Assembly: GCA_920105805.1 (NCBI GenBank)
Contig: CAKKTI010000202.1
Span: 2,420 to 37,020 of the forward strand
Direction of reading: 5' to 3'
Source: Condylostoma magnum
Taxonomy: Eukaryota > Ciliophora > Heterotrichea > Heterotrichida > Condylostomatidae
DNA: 34,601 nt
Shown here piece by piece: positions 1-11,246 of the stretch. The notes beneath the pieces are model-generated. The model did not search any database. It worked only from the letters and a program-made list of their open reading frames with translations, and was not told the origin of the DNA. Both the position numbers and the translations under genes were made by a program. Numbering within the stretch: the stretch's first letter is position 1; each line of letters opens with the position of its first letter.

Positions 1-1259
1 TATACAAGTTGTTAATGAGCTTAACGCATTTGAACTGCTGATCTATGTGGCTAGGCAATTCGTAAGATTGTTGATTTTAAATGGACTAGATTGTGTAGTT
101 CACTATAAGCTTGTTATAAATCGTAGTCCTAGCGTTATTAAAGCATTTGGATTCTTCTAGAAGGGCTTTAGGCTCTGTTATGATCTGATATATCAAGAGT
201 GAAATTATCGAGAATTTCAAATGAATGCATAAACTTGATTAAAAGTTCATTAAGAATAACCATTCTGTTACTTTTGAATAATTTTTCAAATTGTTAAAAT
301 GAGCCTGATAAATTTGTACATAAATCTGCGTTGTTTTACAGTTATTTAGGGATTTAAAATATATAAGACTATAGTACTTTTTATTGATTTATCAATAGAA
401 GTTTGCCTTGGTGAATACTTATTACAATTTTACTGAGTTACTCACGGGGAATTATTTGTCTTCTTTAGCTTTCCAACATTTCTTTACCAATTTTATACTT
501 GATAGTTTGCAATCTAGCTTATTGGACAATAGTATTTAAGTTTTCAATGACTTTTTCTATTTAAATTTTCATATACAGTATTAAATTCTGGTAACTGTTA
601 ATATTTGATAATAACTATGCATTTACTTGAAATAAACTGATAAAATGCTCATTCGATTAATTACACGCTCTTTTCTACACATTAGTCTTATTCTAACACT
701 GAAATCTACTTAAATCAATCTTTTTACACTTTTTTATTTACAACCCGCTTGAAAATTACAACCTTTACTTTTATTTGCTTTATCCTTCATTCCATCACAA
801 CTATTTATCAGGTATTTTATACTTTTACACTTTGTCATTCACTAATTTAGCCAGCCTAGCACTTTCTATCTAAAAATAACCATTCCACTAAAAGAACATC
901 TATGCAAAATACTTAATTAGTCTATTTCCTTACTGCAAAGCTAAATCAAGGTAATAATCAACATCTTTTGCAATATTTGGCAGCTATTAATTATACCAAT
1001 AATACCCATGATTAAAGCTTTTAGTTGCCTCGACTAAATCTATAATTGAATCAAGAAATAATCTCTCTTTATTACTAAATTCCTAATCAGAATGAGCCAG
1101 ATTCACTATTTAATGCAATTCTGAGCACTAATGCTCTAGTTTTAGTGCAATTTTTTCCATTAGCGGCCTTAGTACTATATTCAAGCACTGGAAAAGTTGA
1201 CTTACCGATACTTCTTCAGGATTGATTTAATCTATTTCAATGTCAAAAGCCTATTTCAT
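1..1259 (-). CDS. Coiled-coil/helical protein, N-terminal 419 residues (runs off left edge)
   Basis: The frame is open from ATG at 1259 down to base 3 when TAA/TAG are read as Gln. A single in-frame TGA (797-795) falls in the context DKQLxWNEG and reads naturally as Trp. The start MKQAFDIEIDQ is chosen because it is the first ATG after an AT-rich spacer and the acidic sequence just after it looks coding. The protein is mostly helical, rich in Leu, Gln, Lys and Glu, with no signal peptide, no membrane segment and no catalytic motif I recognise. The C-terminus lies outside the window. It is divergent from the next gene with only 32 bases between the two ATGs. Function unknown; a cytoskeletal or scaffold role is only a guess. 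Confidence 0.8.
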
Positions 1260-1291
1260 TTTTCTTAAATTTCTTCAGACGTTAAAATAAA
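1260..1291. promoter_or_regulatory. 32-bp divergent spacer between two start codons
   Basis: The spacer separates the ATG of the left minus-strand gene (1259) from the ATG of the right plus-strand gene (1292). It is AT-rich with no clear TATA or other box. Both promoters and both 5' UTRs must fit into it or reach into the opposite gene. Calling it a bidirectional promoter is inference from geometry. Confidence 0.45.
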
Positions 1292-2614
1292 ATGGCCGGC
1301 AAGAATCAATTCTCAGAGAGAAACAGTCCAAGTTCTTACCCTGAATTTTCATATGCTAATTTAGACCAGCGAGCAGCTAAATATTTAAATAGTAATAAAG
1401 AATCATACAGTAATTTTGAATTAAGAGATTTAGAAGAGGAGGAAAAATACATTTAGTTGATCTAAATGTAAAGAGAAAAGCTGGAAAGATTTTAATAGCA
1501 CTTTTAGCAGAAAAATTTCTAAATAAAAGAACTTGAAAATGAAGTATCTGAATACAGAAAGTACAAATAAGAGAGCGCCAAGTATAAATAGCTATTGGAG
1601 CGCTGTGAAAAGTAACTTGCAGATAAAGAAAAACAGCTTGAAGAAATTTAAAACAATGCTAATATTTCTGTATCAGAATACGAATTATCTGTATAGGAAA
1701 TGTAAACTTTGATACTGCAGGAACGAGAGAAAAGAATAAACGAGACGAAGGTATTAAGGGATAAATTAGTATAGAAAGAGTAAGAATATGAAAACTTGAG
1801 GTATGATTATGAGGAGGTATAAGATTAACTGGATCAACAGTCCAATACTAACAATGAAAAAGAAAAAGAGCTGAATTTACGTGAAAAGTAAATCAGTGAT
1901 GCTGAGAAATAACAAAAGCAATTAGAAAGAATGCTTAAAGACTAAGTTTCTGAGCTTTCTCACGAGAAAAATATACTAGAGGCAAAAACTAAAGACTGTA
2001 GTATGCAATTAGAGTCTTAAAACGAGGAACTAAAAAGACTGAAGAATATTGAAGATAAATTGCAATAGGAAAGATAATATACAATGGATTTAAAAGAAAT
2101 GCTGACTACTAAGAATAAGGAAATCCAAGATTTGAAGGTAGATTTGGAAGGACAGCATTCAAATATAGAACAAGAGTACAACACTATGAATGATGAATTT
2201 GACAGAGCCTTGAACCTTATTAGTAGATAAGAACAAACCATATCTGATATGAGGAATATGAGAATGGAAGACTAATAATTGATTTAAGGCCTAGAAAAAG
2301 AGTTATTAAAGGTAAAAAATGAGCACTCATTTTATGGATACAAGCATGAAAAGATACAACAAGAAAACGAAGAACTGTGAACTAAAATTAATACAATTGA
2401 AGCGGATTTTGATGCTTTAAAGGTCTAAAATAAAAAACTTATAGAAGAATTATAACAATACAAAATTAAAGAATAATAGTAAAACCAGGAGAGAAAAGAG
2501 TGAATTTCAAAGCGAATGAAACTAATGAGCCACAGAAACGCAGAGGCAAGTAAACTAAGTGACGCTTTAAACTCTTTTGTACAAGATAAGAAACAGTCTA
2601 GGTCATTTACTTAA
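1292..2614 (+). CDS. Long coiled-coil protein (about 440 aa)
   Basis: ATG at 1292 (MAGKNQFSERNSPSSYPEF) opens a frame made almost wholly of Glu/Lys/Gln/Leu heptad-like sequence from about residue 45 to 410, a classic long coiled coil. Many Gln are TAA or TAG. Two in-frame TGA codons (2378 and 2501) sit inside continuous helical sequence and are best read as Trp. I place the end at TAA 2612-2614, which is directly followed by TAG and soon by more TAA. If only TGA could terminate, the frame would run to 2701 and overlap the opposite gene. A structural or ciliary/basal-body role is likely for such proteins, but no family is recognised. Confidence 0.82.
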
Positions 2615-2635
2615 TAGAACTAAGTAATGTAAATT

Positions 2636-4330
2636 TTACAATTTATACCCGTAGCTTATAGGTGGAAACTCAGACTTGCTAACTCTCTCCATCTCACATG
2701 AAATAGTTCTTTTCTTAGACTTCTTTAGCCTTGATGTAAAATCTATGTTTAAATTCGATGCAAATAAATCAGGTGAGGGAGTTAAGGACATATCTCGTTG
2801 AAACACTCTCGTAGGATTTGCAATGATTCTCTTAGAGCTTTCCAAAACCTAGTCTAAGTTTCCAAGTTCCCCGTTTGAAACTCAGGAATGCAAAAGTTTG
2901 GCGTTCTTTAAGATTTCTATACGTTAGCGATTTCTTATTACCTCTGTTTCGTTACTTCTTAGCATTGTTTTTAAGGATGAGATTATTAAGACTATTGAAG
3001 CTTCGAATTAGTCCTGAATTTGTTAGACTTTTCTTCTTATGATTGTGAAGTCTGACTGGGAAGCAAATGTGTCTATAGCTTATATTATATCCGCCTTTTC
3101 AGCTTTACTGGTTAACATTTCCTGTATTTCTTTTAGATTATTAAGTACATATTTGACATCAAATTCATTCTTTTATCTTAGCTCTTGAGCCAGTTTAAAG
3201 TTTCTAAAATCTTTTGTTAGTGTAGTTAATTGATTTGGTAATGGATTCAAAATCTATTTACTTTCTTGTATATTTTAGTAATTTTGTTGTATTTTCTCAT
3301 CTTAGGCGTCATTAATATCCTTGTATATCTTATTAAGTTTTACTATTTCATCTTTTGATGCCTTTTAAAGAACAATTTCATCAAATCTCTCTGTTGCAAA
3401 TTATAAGCTTTAAATATGCTGGAAATTTTAAGTTATGTGTAGCTGTACTTTTTTTAGTTTATTACCTGTTTGTGTTATATAATTCTCGAAATCAACTTAT
3501 AAAGATTTTTTGCTTAAATCTTATCATAATTTATCGATTTCTTCTTATCATGGTTTACTATAAAGATGATCATTTGTTTCATCAAGGTTTAGTTATACTT
3601 AGTTAACTTGTTCAATTAATTAATCTCTAAATCTTATCATTTTCTCCTTTAAACTTTGATCCTTTTATTATAACTTTTCCATTTCATATACCAGAACATT
3701 ATTTTTAGTATAATGCTTTAATTTCTTTTAAAAATTCTCCATCATCAGCTTAAGTGTCTAATCTAAATGCTTCTAATGAACCATTAAGTTTAATTAGGAT
3801 TGAACATAACCTTTTAGATTAGCTACTCCTTCTTTATAAGCGCTGTCCTATACACATTTACTTACATTGTCCTGCAGTTTTTTAAATTAATTGAGAGGTG
3901 CACATTTTTCTTGTTATCTTCTTAAAAGCTCAAACTCAGATCAATCAGCTTTTAGTTTTAGCTAATTATTCAATTAATAAAGGTCATTCTTTATTACCTG
4001 AAATTACATCTGTTATCCTTCTATTCCTTTTTTGTAGGGTTCAAGGAATTATACAGCTTTATTGTATTAGGATGAAATATGTGCTATTTCACTTGATACT
4101 CTTGATTTGAATGCTATTTAATCAATTTCTAGCATATTTAATTGGCATTGGTAATTTTTCATTGTAAAATCTTCAATAATATTCTTAGTTTCCTCTGTTT
4201 AATTGCCTTGTAATAATAGAATTTACTATTGGTTTATTTTGTTAGCCTATTTTAGCTTTTTTATTTAATTTTAAAGGACTTCAAGTTGCTATTCTAATCC
4301 TTGTTGCTCCTTTTCAGGCTGATCTTCCAT
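2636..4330 (-). CDS. Coiled-coil protein with basic Ser/Pro-rich tail (about 564 aa)
   Basis: ATG at 4330 (MEDQPEKEQQGLEQQ) begins a continuous frame to TAA 2638-2636. Residues 1-450 are helical and coiled-coil-like, rich in Gln, Lys and Leu. The last 80 or so residues are basic with SLTPSPD and KKSKKR stretches, possible phosphorylation and nuclear or microtubule-binding segments. Four internal TGA codons read well as Trp (contexts KAD-W-SEF, SKP-W-QEE, DKL-W-QDL, LHS-W-VSN). Reading them as stops would cut the protein into five. The next TGA in frame (2605-2603) would give only eleven more residues. It is convergent with the previous gene, with 21 bases between the two TAA stops. No family recognised. 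Confidence 0.82.
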
Positions 4331-4720
4331 TGTTATAGTAAAGAATTAATATGGTGAGTGTTATTAAAATTAGGTAATACTTATAACTAGTAAAATCTTA
4401 TAACAAAGGTTACTAATATTATATCTGTATGCATATTTAAACCTTTTAAAAACTTATTGGTAAACTATATAATAAAACTAACCTTTTAAATTGATATTCA
4501 AATTTATGATAAATAAATAAGTTTCAGACATAGTTTTAGATAATAATTTTAAGTATTCTCACTATTTATTACTTACAACAAAATATACTAGAAGTGTATT
4601 GATTTAAAGTTTAATTAATACATCTGTTTAATATACCAAAACAAAGTTATAAAAATTATAACATAACTCAACCTTCTATAAAAGTCCATTAAACATTTAC
4701 TCAAATTTTTCCATTTATAT
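4331..4720. other. AT-rich spacer, no gene seen
   Basis: A 390-base divergent spacer between the coiled-coil gene on the minus strand and the ankyrin gene on the plus strand. It is very AT-rich, without protein-like reading in any frame, tRNA-like fold or obvious repeat. It probably holds the promoters of both genes, but no specific box stands out. Confidence 0.5.
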
Positions 4721-5470
4721 ATGAGAAAGACAAATTATTAACAATTTAACTTGCTTTAGCTATCACCAAGGGTCTCTAAAACAAGAATTGAGAAATTAAG
4801 ACTAAAACTTTCTGATAAAATAACTCCAAATAAGAAAAAGATCACATCTAGCACTAAAATAAATTTTATAAAGAAAAATTGCCAAGCATTGAAAACAAGA
4901 TTTGCTTTTAGGAGCTTTTATTAGACAAAACAGCTAAATGATTAGAGTTATTCAGGCTGTATAACATATAGACCAATATAAAAGTCTAGTTAAAAATATT
5001 ATTAATTAAAAGAAGACTTAGTCTCTAGGGAGTTATTCAATTAAAGATCTTTTAAAAGTATGTCTAACAAACTTCCCGAAATATAGACATAGAATGCATA
5101 AAATTTGGCTGATAATCTTTAGTTAAAAATTAATAAAATATTGGATAACATTTCGAGAATTGAATGCAGAAATGATCTATCTATTCCAATCAGAATCAAA
5201 GGATAGGAAAGTTTGTTCTAAGCTATAAAGATGGGAAATCATTAGTAAGTTAATCATTTGTTAACAAATCGCCCAAAATTAGTCAAATCTTAGAATACAT
5301 ATGGCACAACTCCTTTGCATTGCGCTTCAAGATTCAATGAACTTAAAATAGCTAAAATCTTATTAGATTATGGAGCAAGTACAGCTTAAATTGACTCTTT
5401 AGGAAGAACAGCATTAGATATTGCCAAATTAAGAAAATACACACAAATGCAGAGATTGTTAGTTAGTTAA
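4721..5470 (+). CDS. Ankyrin-repeat protein (about 249 aa)
   Basis: ATG at 4721 (MRKTNYQQFNLLQLSPRVS) starts a basic N-terminal half of about 170 residues with no recognised domain. About two to three ankyrin repeats follow: SLFQAIKMGNHQQVNHLL, then TTPLHCASRFNELKIAKILL, then GRTALDIAKLRKYTQMQRLL. The TPLH and LLxxGA-type signatures are textbook ankyrin, a protein-binding fold. I end the gene at TAA 5468-5470, just after the last helix. If TAA were only Gln, the frame would run 30 residues further through AT-rich spacer to TGA 5558. No TGA lies in the coding part. The partner is unknown. Confidence 0.85.
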
Positions 5471-5703
5471 ATCTGTGTTTTTATGTAGTAATTTACCAAC
5501 TAATACTATTAAATTTAACTACTTATAATAACTATCATACAATATATCTAATTAACTTGAACATTAATTAATTTGATTGCTAGCTGACCTATTCTATATA
5601 TGTCTTAATATACGTTAGGGAGTCTATTTTCTAACTTAGAACTATTAACTGGGTTATTATTCTTTTTTCTTATTCTTTATAGGAGGGTATTTATTTTATA
5701 CTG

Positions 5704-7743
5704 ATGTGTTTGTTATTCTTTACATTCTTTATACCAATAGGCGTAAGTCTCTTATTACCTTTTACTGTATTGGCAACTTTTTTATTTATTTTCTTGGCTT
5801 CCTTTTAAGCACACTTATACTGATATTTTTCCTTAAGTTTAATTTTTAAGGTCTGTCTAGTAAAGTAGTTTTAGATTTTTTAAATAATGATTACTTGTAG
5901 TTAACTTATTACAAAGTGTTTATCTTAGGTAATTATATTGTATCAGTAGAATTAAGTGAATCATTTAACGTAAATTACTTTGTACTGGTAAAGCAAGGTA
6001 AAGTTTAAATTGAGGGTGTATTAGAAATCGCAGATAGTTATTTTTTATAATGAAACCTTTTTTTCTCTATTCTTTGCTCTGATTTGCATGGAATTGGTTT
6101 AGTAATTTAATAATATGTGTTGATAGATTCCAAGCTTATAAAAAATCATTTAAAATCTATTTGTAGAATGAAATCAGCCTCTATTTATTAAAGCTTTTAA
6201 TTTCAGTGCTTTTTTAAGATTTAATAGATCTATTTCATATAGAGTTTAATATTTTAAGATTAGATAGTCAATCTTTTCGGGTATTGAATTGACTTATTAT
6301 CGATTATAAAGTTTTCTTTTATATACTACTGTTAAATCATTCTTTTACCTTATTTTAAACTGGTATTAGAACGAGTGATTACAGGATTACCAAAATAATC
6401 GGCTTTGTTACTAATCAAAATATGCTGAAACTCATTAGATCTATCAAATATGCCTCTAATAATCTATGCTGTATTGTTTATTCCTGGGACAAATTACTAA
6501 CAAATAAACTTTTAAGGTTTTTAATATAGACGATTTACATTATACTATAATTGAGGTAAATCTTTTATTATAATACTCTTAGATATTGTTTTTATTATGC
6601 ATATTGGTAATCCCATTTTGCTTTTAAATCTAGTAAGAAATTACTCCAGTTTTTAAAACTCAAATCTAATTATCTTCTTTTTATTTATTCTTATATGAAT
6701 GAAAGTGAGATTGTTTATCTTATCATTATAGAGTATTGTTTAAGGAATTCTAAAATTGATCTAGGCTTTCTTAGAGCATATGCTTTGTAAAAAATAAAAG
6801 TTATTATTGAACTTTTAATCCATCTTTTGTTAAATTATATTTAAGCCTTTAAATTGTATTGATTTTGAAGATTACCTCAAGCTTAGAATAATTAAATTGT
6901 ATACATTTATTAATATTTAAACGTAAAACTTTTGTAATGTGTAAAATTAATGTTAATCAATAAGTAGAATGAGGAAAAGGGTCTAGGCTTATATTCTTTC
7001 CAGTTATAAATGATTCTTTTTGCATTCCTGTCTTTATTCTAGCTTATGGTCTTCTAGATTAGCTAGTATGAGGCCTTATGTATATAGGTTATCTTGATTT
7101 CAATTAAACTGTAATAGGTCTTATCTATTCATCTTTATCATAAGATTGCATTTTCTTTAACCTTACTTCCTATGCATACCTTTTTATGTCTTTATCTAAC
7201 TAACTCACTTCTACACTCAAAGCCCTAGATTTATTGATATTATTTATTCTTTTATTATACATTTACTACAGAAAGATTTCAGGCTCGTACTCACATTTAC
7301 ACTTCTTGAAATTACATTAATTACATTTCGAATCAAGTGTCATTCTTTTCAAAATTGTCTTAGTTTATAGTACTGTCTACACTTTTTAAGAGGTAAGTCT
7401 TCTTCTCCTTTATCTCTAGGATGATTCCAGTCTTTGTTTAGGCTTAGTGTTTTATCATTCAGAGTTTCTGAAAATGTTTATATGCAGGATTCTACTTAAA
7501 ACCCTATCGTCTATTAAAGAATCTGGAAATTTTGAAGTATCAATGCTTAGTGAGAACTACTTTTCTGGGCTTTAGCTACTATTTAATCTGAATGACTCTG
7601 ATGCTTCTTTAGCTAAGTCAGTTCGCCTTCATCTTGGTTTCTATTGACTTGTTCTTATTTAAATTGACTTAATAGTATTAGTTGCTCGGTCATATGGTTT
7701 AAATGAGTCTTGTATATAGTGGGCAGTTGGGAGTTTGTATTGA
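5704..7743 (+). CDS. Multi-pass membrane protein with very short introns
   Basis: Good coding sequence (G-rich first codon positions) changes frame at least twice, and each change is restored by removing a 17-base GT..AG segment: 5998-6014 and 6829-6845. The N-terminus is uncertain. ATG 5704 starts a strongly hydrophobic segment (MCLLFFTFF...) and would need a 14-base intron at 5837-5850. The product has about ten or more hydrophobic stretches, soluble loops such as GIRTSDYRITKIIGF and YMNESEIVYL, and several TGA-coded Trp. The end is at TGA 7741, or TGA 7759 if the first is read through. I do not recognise the family; a transporter, channel or receptor is possible. Boundaries are approximate. 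Confidence 0.6.
5837..5850 (+). other. Possible 14-nt intron
   Basis: The sequence GTTTAATTTTTAAG would join the frame opened by ATG 5704 to the strong coding frame that follows (LSSKVVLDFL). It resembles the two better 17-base introns of this gene but is shorter, and the true 5' end of the gene is not settled. Confidence 0.3.
5998..6014 (+). other. Putative 17-nt intron
   Basis: GTAAAGTTTAAATTGAG has GT and AG ends and an A/T-rich body. Removing its 17 bases joins the upstream frame (VLVKQ) to the downstream frame (MKPFFLYSLLW...), which otherwise differ by one base. It closely matches the segments at 6829-6845 and 12861-12845. Confidence 0.55.
6829..6845 (+). other. Putative 17-nt intron
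   Basis: GTTAAATTATATTTAAG has GT and AG ends. Its removal restores the frame from LRAYALQKIKVIIELL to the downstream IFKRKTFVMCKINV and LIFFPVINDSFCIP segments. Length and base pattern agree with the other 17-base candidates. Confidence 0.6.
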
Positions 7744-7774
7744 TTTGGTTTGTGCAATTGATTCATTTTATTAT

Positions 7775-9286
7775 ATGTCTAAAACTATAGAAGTACTTTT
7801 TATGTGTTTTAGAAATGATTAATGGGCTAAATTCAATATCCAAGGCTTATATATGCTTGTTAACTACTGGGTGATTATTTAGAAAGAATTGTATAAAACT
7901 AATATGGATTTAAAAAAGTTCCCCTAAAAATAGATCATTATACAGGATTAGCAAAATTACTATGAAGAATACATTGGATTTGATGTATAGAATAAGAAAT
8001 ATTTAATACAGCTTATATACCTTGACTAATTTGATCGTTATAATTAAATTGTCAACTTATTCTTAGAAGTAAAAAGACTAAATGTAGTTTGAAATTGCTC
8101 AGAATGTATTTTATCATAGAGAACATAAGATGTCAATAGCTAAATTGCTTAAATATCATTAGCTTTTCCTGATAATACTTTATAAGACTTATAAATTAGT
8201 TCAGAGTAGTAGAAAGAATAAATTGTCTTCAAACTTATTGAATTGCTATACAAATTGAAGCAAAATAATAAATAGTGCTTTAAATTTTGTCCTGAAAATC
8301 TTACTTGGGATAATTAATAACTAAGACTCATAAATTATAGGTTTTCCTACTAAAGTGTACCAAATAACAATAATTAATTTGATTTCCTTCTACAGTACTG
8401 TTAAGATTACGATGCCTGCTCAGTAGCTTTAACAATAGTTTAGATTTTAAACGGTGAAGCTGTAAACTAATCTAATTGTGAAATGCTATTAAATCGAATA
8501 TATTTATAAAAAGTTACCAAAAATAGCCGCCTATCAGACGTTTTAAGATGCTTATTAGAAGGATTTAAACGGCAAATCGATTATTAAGAACTATAAGCAT
8601 TCGTAAGGACTCCTAATTCATAGGTTGAATAAAGACCTGCTTAATATGATAATAGACAGCCATATTAGTAAACTTAAAATAGGACTAATTAAAGCCGTGA
8701 TTATCCATAAGGGAGTAATTAAATAATCGCATAATAATCATCTTCAGTGCAATACAATTAGATATAAAGCAATGCATTTTAGAATCAATTTAATAGGTTT
8801 TAAAGCTCAAATATGCCAGTAAATCATCATTTTAATTACTAAGCAATGTAAATTAATTAGAATAACAATACCCCTTATTCTTAATATAATCATTAAGCAA
8901 TGCTGCATAATTAGAATAGTAATACACCCTATTAAATGACTTAACCTATGACATAAAGTATTCAAGCTAATTTATAATGGTCATCTAATCGACTAACTCC
9001 TACATATAATCAAACAAGGGTTTCAAATCAGTAAATACCACAATATCAGTAAAATTCGAGACAAAGCAATTAATAAGCAATAACTTAATCATGTATTACT
9101 TATCAAACGAATTAGTAAAACAATTTCTAGGCACAGAATGCACTACCTAGCATTTCAGAAGAACCCAAGTAAAGAAGTCGGTGATATATGCGTAAACGCT
9201 CCTAATTATGTCAAATTTGCAAGAAAAAGGCATCAACTACTACAAGAGAAAACTTATTTTTATGTAATGACTGCGCTTCGAAGTGA
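7775..9286 (+). CDS. Q/N-rich protein with C-terminal CxxC knuckle (503 aa)
   Basis: ATG at 7775 (MSKTIEVLFMCFRND) opens a frame to TGA 9284-9286. Residues 1-275 look globular, with a CSEC pair near residue 108. Residues about 277-460 are low-complexity Gln/Asn/Ser/Tyr/Pro sequence in which most Gln are TAA or TAG, a prion-like composition common in ciliate RNA-granule and regulatory proteins. The last 30 residues hold two close pairs, CQIC and CNDC, 14 residues apart, a likely zinc-binding knuckle, and end in CASK. Two internal TGA codons read as Trp (VV-W-NCSEC and SR-W-YMRK). It starts within 35 bases of the previous gene's end. RNA binding or granule localisation is inference; no named family is recognised. 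Confidence 0.8.
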
Positions 9287-9341
9287 TTTTAGTTTAGAAA
9301 TACTTATTGAATAACCAGTATTTAATTATGATTAAAATTAC

Positions 9342-11246
9342 TTATTTTACAGCTTGTATCATCCCCTTCTGCTTTTCATTAATTATTTTAAGTAATAACT
9401 ATTTTGCATTGTTATTAAGAAAAGCTCTCTACTCAGAAGTTTTCTCCATTTCATCCTGTACATAAGGAAAATCTATTAACAACTCTTATAAACTAAGTTT
9501 ACTCAATACCAGCAACTCACAGTGTCCAAATGCCATGGCATCATCTTATCTTGGAATATTATGAATTATCTCAATTTCTCCAAAGTAAGAATTCTTTATA
9601 TATGATTTGAAAACAATTGCATGAAGTGTAACAACATAATTTATCCTTCCTTTCAACAAAAAGTACATTTCATCAGCGTAATTATCCTCTTTATATACAT
9701 ATTCCGAATTAATCAGATTAATAGGCTTTAATCTCGTCATAATCGTTGAGATAAAGCTAGGATCTTTGTCTATCAAAAACGGGATTTTCTAGGCAGCTCC
9801 CCTGTACATATTCAGTGATATACTATATCTCAGGCCTTTCGGCAGTTCATTAAAAAGCTCCATTTTATCTTCCCACCGTATTCCTACCTTTTAAGAATTA
9901 TACCGAATTGCATTTCTTAGTCTTTACTTTAAACTTGAATCAAGACCAGTCTCATTTGCGAATTCATGAATCGTGTATAGCTTAGTAGTTAATGCAGATT
10001 CTTGTGTGTCCATCTGCTGTAGTACTGAAGATAAAGATCCGATTGTATAGGAGTAAAATCCTACTCCAAAGCACATTCATATTATAGTAACAATTCTTTC
10101 AATATCTGTGCCTGGGGTAATATCGCCAAAGCCGACTGTAGTCAAGGTAGTCATCGCCCAGTATATACAGGATATGTATATAGTTTCATGAGGATTATTT
10201 ATTATGCCATAGCGCACTGGCCACGTTTCTGGGTTAAAGTTCTATACTCTTGCTGTGAAGTACCAGAAACAGCCCATTATGTGAATACAAATTAACACTG
10301 TTATTACAAATTCAATCAGTTTTGAGACTCTAGTGTTAAATTGAAAGAAATCTTAGATTTTAGTAATAAAATTGTTGCTTTTATAAGATTTTAAAAGCTT
10401 GAAAATTCGGGATACTCTGAACAGCCGGTAAATTCTAGGAACTCTTGCTAGTCTTACCATTTCATTATAGTTACCACTGTTACCCGTAGCATCATCCCCG
10501 TAGAAGTAATCGATTAAGTTGAAAGGAATGCAAGCGAATATATCAAAAATCATTCAAGATTTAAAGTAGTTTCATATTATTGTATATAGGTTCCTCTCAT
10601 ATTCATTACTTTTGTTTAAGTAAGTACTGAGCATATTAATTATTACATCAGCGAAAAATAGCACATCAATACTAATTTCTATGCATGTTCAAGCATCAAA
10701 GAAAACTTACTCATAAAATGCCATTCTATAAGGCATTATTAAAGCTGTATATACGAGTAGAATAGTTAGTATTACGGCTCAAACTCTTTTAAAAATAGAA
10801 TTAGGGTGTATAAGTCAGCAAGGAAGAGGATTCATACCTTAATTTTACACCATTTAATACTCTTACTTATCCTATTCGTGTTTTTATAAAATATCATCCA
10901 AACTTTATTTATACTTGTTATTTATATCAGTAAAATCTAAGCTTATTCCATATAGAACCTAGTCTTTATTTAATATACTTAAAATGTTTCTTACTTTTAT
11001 TTTAAGCAGTGCTCGTTTTCATACAGGAAGATATTTATACTTTTTCTCCTTGAAGCGATGATCTGTTAAAATAAAGTTTGAGATTTAAAGAGAATGTTTT
11101 TTCATCTATCTTCTTCTGAACTCTGTATTTCTTATGTGTTTCCTGCTATAGGATGGCCTATTATTATAGATGTTATTGTGAAAATTATCAGATTTCTGTG
11201 AGTTATTTAGAAGTTGAGTTCTGCTGGTATCTAAATTATTTCACAT
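9342..11246 (-). CDS. Voltage/cyclic-nucleotide-type K+ channel (about 634 aa)
   Basis: A six-TM channel of the EAG/CNG/HCN superfamily. Order: cytosolic N-terminus with the pre-S1 motif CWLIHPNS; S1-S3 (ILTILLVYTALIMPYR, IDVLFFADVIINMLS, SWMIFDIFACIPF); S4 at residues 262-289 with Arg every third residue (RLARVPRIYRLFRVSRIFK); pore with K+ filter TVGFGD at 370-375; S6 (CFGVGFYSYTIGSLSS); C-linker; CNB-like domain from about 485. Trp 390 of IIWMCFG, invariant in ciliate relatives, is TGA 10079-10077. About eight Trp are TGA against four TGG. The CNB domain has NIPRQDDAMAFGHCEL in place of a clear phosphate-binding cassette, so cyclic nucleotide binding is doubtful. I end it at TAA 9344-9342 because no TGA follows in frame for hundreds of bases. 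The second codon is TGA, so a later ATG (11098) is possible. Confidence 0.93.

Noticed and set aside
6041-6047. T TTT TTA slippery heptamer just before TAA TGA and an ATG in the -1 frame, like a programmed -1 frameshift site
   Set aside because: A 17-base GT..AG segment just upstream (5998-6014) restores the same frame and matches two other candidate introns, so splicing is the simpler explanation. Still worth a look in cDNA.
4721-7743. Ankyrin repeats and the following membrane protein as one TRP-like gene
   Set aside because: The frame from the ankyrin part passes through AT-rich spacer with a non-protein-like sequence, and no plausible short intron joins it to the membrane frame. TAA 5468 is a natural end.
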